NCBI GenBank assembly: GCA_030247855.1
Contig: JAPDRN010000210.1
Coordinates: 1 to 36,336, forward strand
Source: Knufia peltigerae
Taxonomy: Eukaryota; Ascomycota; Eurotiomycetes; Chaetothyriales; Trichomeriaceae
DNA: 36,336 nucleotides
Direction of reading: 5' to 3'
Positions 32,060-36,336 of this stretch are shown one piece after another. A program made the position numbers and the translations under genes. How positions within the stretch are numbered: position 1 is the first letter of the stretch; every line of letters starts with the position of its first letter. Below the pieces are notes generated by a model, which ran no database searches, was not told where the DNA came from, and saw nothing but the letters and a program-made list of their open reading frames with translations.

Positions 32060-32386
32060 ATGCACGCTGAAGTTCCCGCCATTCCCCCTGTCATCAATGT
32101 CGATGCGGAGCTGGATTACTGGCGCCGCCAGCACGCCGATGGCGCACTCGCGCATACTTCATTCGGCACCTATGTGCCATGGATCAAGTTCGCCTGTGAT
32201 TCGCTGATCACCCAACCGCGCGCCAGCAATGCCCAACGCGACGAACTGTTCCAGACCCAGTACGCCCTGCAGATCATGCCGCGCCTGACCGAAGCACAGG
32301 CCCGTGAGTTCGTCGAACGCTGCTGGCAGCACGTCTATCTGGCCAGCCCCGTTCGAAGCCAGGAAGCACCGCGCCTGCGCGCCTGA
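32060..32386 (+). CDS. Small hypothetical protein
   Basis: A 108-residue protein of no recognised family. It is acidic and helical, with the segment DAELDYWRRQHADGALAHTS, then FGTYVPWIKFACDSLI and a C-terminal AREFVERCWQHVYLAS. There is no signal peptide. The ATG at 32060 has a weak GGA site upstream. It lies between another small gene and the iron-permease-like gene on the same strand, about 70 bp from each. Confidence 0.65.
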   Translation: MHAEVPAIPPVINVDAELDYWRRQHADGALAHTSFGTYVPWIKFACDSLITQPRASNAQRDELFQTQYALQIMPRLTEAQAREFVERCWQHVYLASPVRSQEAPRLRA

Positions 32387-32459
32387 GCCCACGCTCGACT
32401 GCACGGCACCTGCACGCCCACGTGCCGATGATCGTCGTCATTCCAGTGGAACGATAACG

Positions 32460-32882
32460 ATGAGCGCAAGGAACCTGTTCAATACGATCGCCAAGAAGGC
32501 CGCGGCCGCCACCGGCTCGCCGTGGACCTTCCTGGCCGCAGTGGCGATCGTCGTGCTGTGGGGTATCAGCGGCCCGATATTCGGGTTCAACGATACCTGG
32601 CAGCTGGTGATCAACACCGGCACCACCATCATCACCTTCCTGATGGTGTTCCTGATCCAGCACACGCAGAACTCGGACACGGCGGCAATGCAGATCAAGC
32701 TGGATGAACTGATCCGCGCCACCGCCGAAGCCAACAACGAGCTGCTGGACCTGGAAGAGCTGGACGAAGAGCGCCTGGAAGAAATCCGCGCCGAATACGA
32801 GAAGATGGCGCGCGAAGCCGGCGATGCGCTGACGCGGGTACGCGCCTGCCGCGCCGAGCGTCGGGATGACGAAGCGGTGTGA
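32460..32882 (+). CDS. Low-affinity iron permease family membrane protein
   Basis: A 140-residue protein of the low-affinity iron permease (Fet4-like) family. Its bacterial members are short and of uncertain transport function. Two membrane segments lie near residues 23-42 (FLAAVAIVVLWGISGPIFGF) and 50-66 (INTGTTIITFLMVFLIQ). The conserved HTQNSDTAAMQIKLDELIRA follows. The cytosolic C-terminus is a highly charged helix (LEELDEERLEEIRAEYEKMA), probably a coiled coil. The ATG at 32460 is preceded by GGAACG. Longer upstream frames are not family-like. Whether it moves iron is not established. Confidence 0.85.
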   Translation: MSARNLFNTIAKKAAAATGSPWTFLAAVAIVVLWGISGPIFGFNDTWQLVINTGTTIITFLMVFLIQHTQNSDTAAMQIKLDELIRATAEANNELLDLEELDEERLEEIRAEYEKMAREAGDALTRVRACRAERRDDEAV

Positions 32883-32929
32883 CGCTGGCGCTTGGCCTGA
32901 CTGGCCCACGCCAATCTTGACCTGCTCCG

Positions 32930-33005
32930 GTAGGTGCCAACCTTGGTTGGCACGGATGCGTCAGCGCAGTCGGCTGGCCCTGTGCCAACCAAGGTTGGCA
33001 CCTAC
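32930..33005. repeat. Inverted pair of SMAG repeats overlapping the end of smeF
   Basis: GTAGGTGCCAACC-TT-GGTTGGCAC at 32930-32953 faces its inverse at 32982-33005. The right member is read as the last codons of the outer-membrane factor gene on the minus strand, whose stop at 32961 falls between the two repeats. Confidence 0.93.
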
Positions 33006-34403
33006 CAGAGGCGCGGCTTGCCCGCGCTCGTGCCAGCCGCCGCCCAGCACCTTGTACAGCGTGATGCGATTGGACTGCTGCGCCAGCTGCGTCTGCAGCT
33101 GTGTCTGCTGCGCGTTGTAGGCGGTACGACGTGCATCCAGCAGGGTGACGAAGCTGTCCAGGCCGGCGTCATAGCGTGCCTGCGACAAGCGGTTGGCCTG
33201 CTCGGCCGCTTCCACCAGGCGCTGCTGCGAGGCGGCCTGCTCATCCAGGCTGACATTCAATGCCAGCGCATCGGCGGTTTCGCGGAAACCGCTCTGGATC
33301 GATTTTTCGTACTGCGCCAACGCGATATCGCGATCGGCGTTGGCCACTGCCAGGTTCGCGCGCAGCTTGCCGCCCTGGAAGATCGGCAAAGTGATCTTCG
33401 GCAGGAAACTCCACATCCGCGTACCGCTGTCGAACAGGCCCGACAGTTCACCCGAGCCACTGCCGATGCTGCCGGTCAGCGAGATGCTGGGGAAGAAGGC
33501 GGCGCGTGCGGCACCGATGTTGGCATTGGCGGCCAGCAGCTGGTGTTCCGCCGCCATGATGTCTGGGCGCTGCAGCAGCACGTCGCTGGGCAGGCCAGCC
33601 GGCGGTGGTGCCAGCGCAAGTACCTGCGGCGCGATGCTGTCCGGCAGCAGCGCCGGATCCAACTGGCCACCGGCCAGCAGTGCCAGCGCGTTGCGGTCCT
33701 GGGCCAGCTGCCCACGCAGACGCGCGGCATCGGTGCGCGCAGTCTCGACCAGGGTGCGGGTCTGGGTCAGTTCCAGCGCCGAACTGCCACCACGCTCATG
33801 GCGTGCTTCGGCCAGACGCAGCGAATCCTCATAGGTCTTCACCGTTGCTTCGGCGATCGCCAGGCGCTGCTGGTCAGCACCGTAGGTCAACCAGGCGGTA
33901 GCGGTCTCGGCCACCAGGCTCAACTGCGCGTTGCGACGGTTGGCGGCTACAGCGAAGTACTGCTGCAGCGCGGCCTCGCTCAGGTTGCGCACGCGACCGA
34001 ACAGGTCCAGTTCGAACTCGGCCACGCCGACGCCCGCGCTGAACTGCTCGGTCACCGGCACGTCGCCGCCGCGGCGGTCCATCTGCCCGGTCACGGCCAC
34101 GCCCGGCACGCGGTCTGCGCGCTGCACGCGGTACTGGCCACGCGCTTTTTCGACGTTGAGCACGGCCACGCGCAGATCGCGGTTATTGTCCAGCGCCTGG
34201 CCGATCACCTGCTGCAGGCGCTCATCGGTGAAGAAGTCGCGCCAGCCGACCGCTGCCGCATCGACCACTTCGCCCTGCGCGGCTTCCGCCGGCCACTGCG
34301 ATGGAATGGCCGGGGCCACTGCGGTGTTCTTCGGCGCCAGGGTGCCGCAGCCGGCAAGCGCCAGTGCCGCAGCGATGGAGAGGAACAGAGGTGCATTTTT
34401 CAT
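32961..34403 (-). CDS. smeF: RND efflux outer-membrane factor lipoprotein (probable SmeF)
   Basis: TolC/OprM-type outer-membrane channel lipoprotein (NodT family), 480 residues. It would be the exit duct for the adjacent AcrB-like pump. Lipobox LALAGCGT (Cys near 19). The paired OEP repeats typical of the family are visible as WRDFFTDERLQQVIGQALDN and, later, ARAAFFPSISLTGSIGSGSG. The ATG at 34403 has GGAAG upstream and starts the lipoprotein signal, while a frame to 34418 adds five residues. Probably SmeF by gene order (permease then channel) and by the AcrB-like permease. The last ~15 residues (VGANLGWHRASRLR) are encoded in a SMAG repeat and so are unlikely to be ancestral. Confidence 0.88.
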   Translation of the reverse strand: MKNAPLFLSIAAALALAGCGTLAPKNTAVAPAIPSQWPAEAAQGEVVDAAAVGWRDFFTDERLQQVIGQALDNNRDLRVAVLNVEKARGQYRVQRADRVPGVAVTGQMDRRGGDVPVTEQFSAGVGVAEFELDLFGRVRNLSEAALQQYFAVAANRRNAQLSLVAETATAWLTYGADQQRLAIAEATVKTYEDSLRLAEARHERGGSSALELTQTRTLVETARTDAARLRGQLAQDRNALALLAGGQLDPALLPDSIAPQVLALAPPPAGLPSDVLLQRPDIMAAEHQLLAANANIGAARAAFFPSISLTGSIGSGSGELSGLFDSGTRMWSFLPKITLPIFQGGKLRANLAVANADRDIALAQYEKSIQSGFRETADALALNVSLDEQAASQQRLVEAAEQANRLSQARYDAGLDSFVTLLDARRTAYNAQQTQLQTQLAQQSNRITLYKVLGGGWHERGQAAPLVGANLGWHRASRLR

Positions 34404-34440
34404 TGGAATGACTTCCATCGGTACTGCCGGATGGCAGGAG

Positions 34441-34519
34441 GTAGTGCCGGCCGCTGGCCGGCAACCTCGTTGGATTCACAGCAAGCGATCAGCAGTTGCC
34501 GGCCAGCGGCCGGCACTAC
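34441..34519. repeat. Inverted pair of SMAG repeats between the pump and channel genes
   Basis: GTAGTGCCGGCCGCTGGCCG (34441 onward) faces its inverse, ending GGCACTAC at 34519. It fills most of the 125-bp gap between the permease stop and the outer-membrane factor start. The same repeat is at 8795-8868. Confidence 0.93.
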
Positions 34520-34528
34520 CGTTTCGAA

Positions 34529-36336
34529 TCACTCGGTGGCTTTGCGCTTCTTGAACACGCGCTGCACCACGACGAAGAACAGCGGTACGAAGAACACGCC
34601 GAGCACGGTGCCGACCACCATGCCGCCGAGCACGCCGGTGCCGATCGCCTGCTTGGCGCCGGAGCCGGCACCGCTGGAGATCGCCAGCGGCAGCACGCCC
34701 ATGCCGAAGGCCAGCGAGGTCATGATGATCGGGCGCAGACGGTCGCGGACCGCGTGCATCGTCGCTTCGATCAGCCCCGCGCCCTTCTCCAGATGCTCCT
34801 TGGCGAACTCGACGATCAGGATCGCGTTCTTGCTGGTCAGGCCCACCGTGGTCAGCATCGCCACCTGGAAATAGATGTCGCGCTCCATGCCGCGGAAGGT
34901 ATTGGCCAACACCGCGCCGAGGATGCCCAGCGGCGCCACCAGCAGCACCGAAGTCGGCACGCTCCAGCTTTCATACAACGCGGCAAGGCACAGGAACACG
35001 ATCATCAGCGACAGCGTGTACAGCAGCGGCGTCTGCGAGCCCGCCTGGCGTTCCTGGTAGGACATCGCCGTCCACTCGACACCGAAGCCCGCCGGCAACT
35101 GCTTGGCCAGCTGTTCGATCTCGGCCATGGCATCACCGGACGCCACGCCCGGGGCCGGTTCGCCCTGGATTTCGGTGGCCGACACGCCGTTGTAGCGTTC
35201 CAGGCGCGGCGAGCCGTAGTCCCAATGCTTGCTGGCGAAGGCGCTGAACGGAACCATTTCGCCCTTGTCATTCTTCACCGACCAGAGATCGAAGTCCTCC
35301 GGCACCATGCGGAACGGCTGGTCAGCCTGCACGAACACGCGCTTGACGCGGCCGCGATCGATGAAGTCATCGATGTACGAGCTGCCCCATGCGGTGGCCA
35401 GGGTGGTGTTGACCTGGTCGATCGACAGGCCCAGCGAGCTGGCCTTGGCCACATCGATATCGATGCGGAACTGCGGGGTGTCTTCCTGGCCGTTCGGACG
35501 CACGTTGGCCAGCTTCTTGCTGCCGGCCGCCAGGCCCAGCAGCTGGTTGCGGGCCGCAAGCAATGCGTCGTGGCCCTGGCCGCTGTTGTCCTTCAGGAAG
35601 AAGGTGTAACCGGAGGCCGTACCCAGTTCCGGAATGGCCGGCGGCGGGAAGGCAAAGATGAAGGCATCCTTGATCTGCCCCAGGGCGGCCATCGCACGTC
35701 CGGTGATCGGCATCACGCCGTTGTCGGCGTCACGATCCTTCCAGTCCTTCAGCTTGACGAAGGCCATGCCCGCGTTCTGGCCCATGCCGGCGAAGCTGAA
35801 GCCCTGCACCGAGAACACCGATTCAACGGCACCCTTCTCGTTTTCCATGAAGTGCTTTTCGAGCGCGGCGATCGATTCCAGCGTGCGCTCCTGGGTTGCG
35901 CCCACCGGCGTCTGCACCAGCGCCATCAGCACGCCCTGGTCTTCGTTGGGCAGGAACGAGCTGGGCAGGCGCACGAACAGCACGCCCATCAGCAGGAACA
36001 GCGCGGCCACGATGCCCATGAACCGCCACGGACGATGCAGGATGCCGCGCACGCCGCGCTGGTAGCTCTCGCTGGTGCGGTCGAAGCCACGGTTGAAGCC
36101 GTTGAAGAAGCGACCGGCGAAACCGCGGTGGGCGACATGGTGCTCGCCCTTCTTCAGCGGCTTGAGCATGGTCGCGCACAGCGCTGGCGTCAGCACGATC
36201 GCGACCAGCACCGACAACGCCATCGCTGACACGATCGTCGCCGAGAACTGCCGGTAGATCACGCCGGTGGAGCCGCTCATGAAGGCCATCGGCACGAACA
36301 CCGCCGACAGCACCAGGCCGATGCCCACCAGTGCGC
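34529..36336 (-). CDS. smeE: RND efflux permease, partial at window edge (probable SmeE)
   Basis: The C-terminal ~602 residues of an AcrB/MexB-type hydrophobe/amphiphile RND transporter. The N-terminus and the TM4 aspartates lie beyond 36336. Visible parts include a TM5-6 region (LSAVFVPMAFMSGSTGVIYR), then VRLPSSFLPNEDQGVLMALV, and the second porter domain with VESVFSVQGFSFAGMGQNAG. The TM10 relay lysine sits in TTVGLTSKNAILIVEFAKE, and the terminal helices end in KKRKATE. Similarity to E. coli AcrB is strong throughout. It exports antibiotics and other amphiphiles in a tripartite complex. The outer-membrane factor gene follows, as in smeDEF. The smeE name is inferred from order and organism, not proved. 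Confidence 0.92.
   Translation of the reverse strand, partial: ALVGIGLVLSAVFVPMAFMSGSTGVIYRQFSATIVSAMALSVLVAIVLTPALCATMLKPLKKGEHHVAHRGFAGRFFNGFNRGFDRTSESYQRGVRGILHRPWRFMGIVAALFLLMGVLFVRLPSSFLPNEDQGVLMALVQTPVGATQERTLESIAALEKHFMENEKGAVESVFSVQGFSFAGMGQNAGMAFVKLKDWKDRDADNGVMPITGRAMAALGQIKDAFIFAFPPPAIPELGTASGYTFFLKDNSGQGHDALLAARNQLLGLAAGSKKLANVRPNGQEDTPQFRIDIDVAKASSLGLSIDQVNTTLATAWGSSYIDDFIDRGRVKRVFVQADQPFRMVPEDFDLWSVKNDKGEMVPFSAFASKHWDYGSPRLERYNGVSATEIQGEPAPGVASGDAMAEIEQLAKQLPAGFGVEWTAMSYQERQAGSQTPLLYTLSLMIVFLCLAALYESWSVPTSVLLVAPLGILGAVLANTFRGMERDIYFQVAMLTTVGLTSKNAILIVEFAKEHLEKGAGLIEATMHAVRDRLRPIIMTSLAFGMGVLPLAISSGAGSGAKQAIGTGVLGGMVVGTVLGVFFVPLFFVVVQRVFKKRKATE

Noticed and set aside
32934..36229. 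Long plus-strand frames opposite the efflux genes
   Set aside because: They are antisense shadows of the outer-membrane factor and RND permease, lacking ribosome sites and protein-like composition.
9001..36336. tRNA, rRNA or riboswitch
   Set aside because: No cloverleaf, rRNA segment or recognisable riboswitch core was seen when reading the intergenic regions. The gaps are filled by repeats and promoters.

Overview
The window looks like a chromosomal segment of a Stenotrophomonas species, most likely of the S. maltophilia complex. The grounds are high-GC Xanthomonadaceae-type proteins, many copies of the short GTAG-type (SMAG) palindromic repeats known from S. maltophilia, and a strongly AcrB-like RND pump followed by its outer-membrane lipoprotein in the arrangement of smeE-smeF. 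No sequence search was run, so the taxonomy and names rest on recognition of motifs and gene order.

Layout. Positions 1-5255 (minus strand) carry the periplasmic tail-specific protease Prc, then a tight set: a lipoprotein with a Pro-Gln tract, an unknown exported protein, and a short-type 6-phosphogluconate dehydrogenase. Positions 5414-7421 hold ybeD-lipB-lipA (lipoate synthesis). A lone plus-strand gene (7703-8776) encodes an LpxR-like lipid A deacylase and converges on dacC across a bidirectional terminator. Positions 8997-12703 hold mltB-rlpA-dacC (peptidoglycan hydrolysis and trimming), and 17101-22954 hold mreB-mreC-mreD-mrdA-rodA (the cell-elongation machinery), all on the minus strand.

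Between rodA and mltB, genes that would be expected to adjoin, lies a 4.4-kb intrusion (12704-17100). It contains a second rodA-like SEDS gene, a divergently transcribed hipB-hipA kinase toxin-antitoxin pair, a small unknown ORF, and copies of a long palindromic repeat. Four near-identical 20-bp palindromes precede hipB. One fills the spacer of a good promoter and one covers the hipB start codon. This divergent rodA2/hipBA unit is the best candidate here for an undescribed system.

Positions 23237-27988 carry a PfkB-family kinase, an LtaS-like membrane sulfatase, a HAD phosphatase and a lipoprotein. Positions 28115-32882 carry an M1 metallopeptidase, ubiE, a fungal-type cytosine deaminase and three small genes, one of them a low-affinity iron permease family protein. 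The window ends with the RND outer-membrane factor and the C-terminal half of the RND permease, whose N-terminus lies beyond the right edge.

Repeats have altered coding ends in two places. MreC has a repeat-encoded tail and runs 143 bp into mreD. The last residues of the RND outer-membrane factor are read through a SMAG hairpin. No tRNA, rRNA, CRISPR array, transposase or phage gene was seen.
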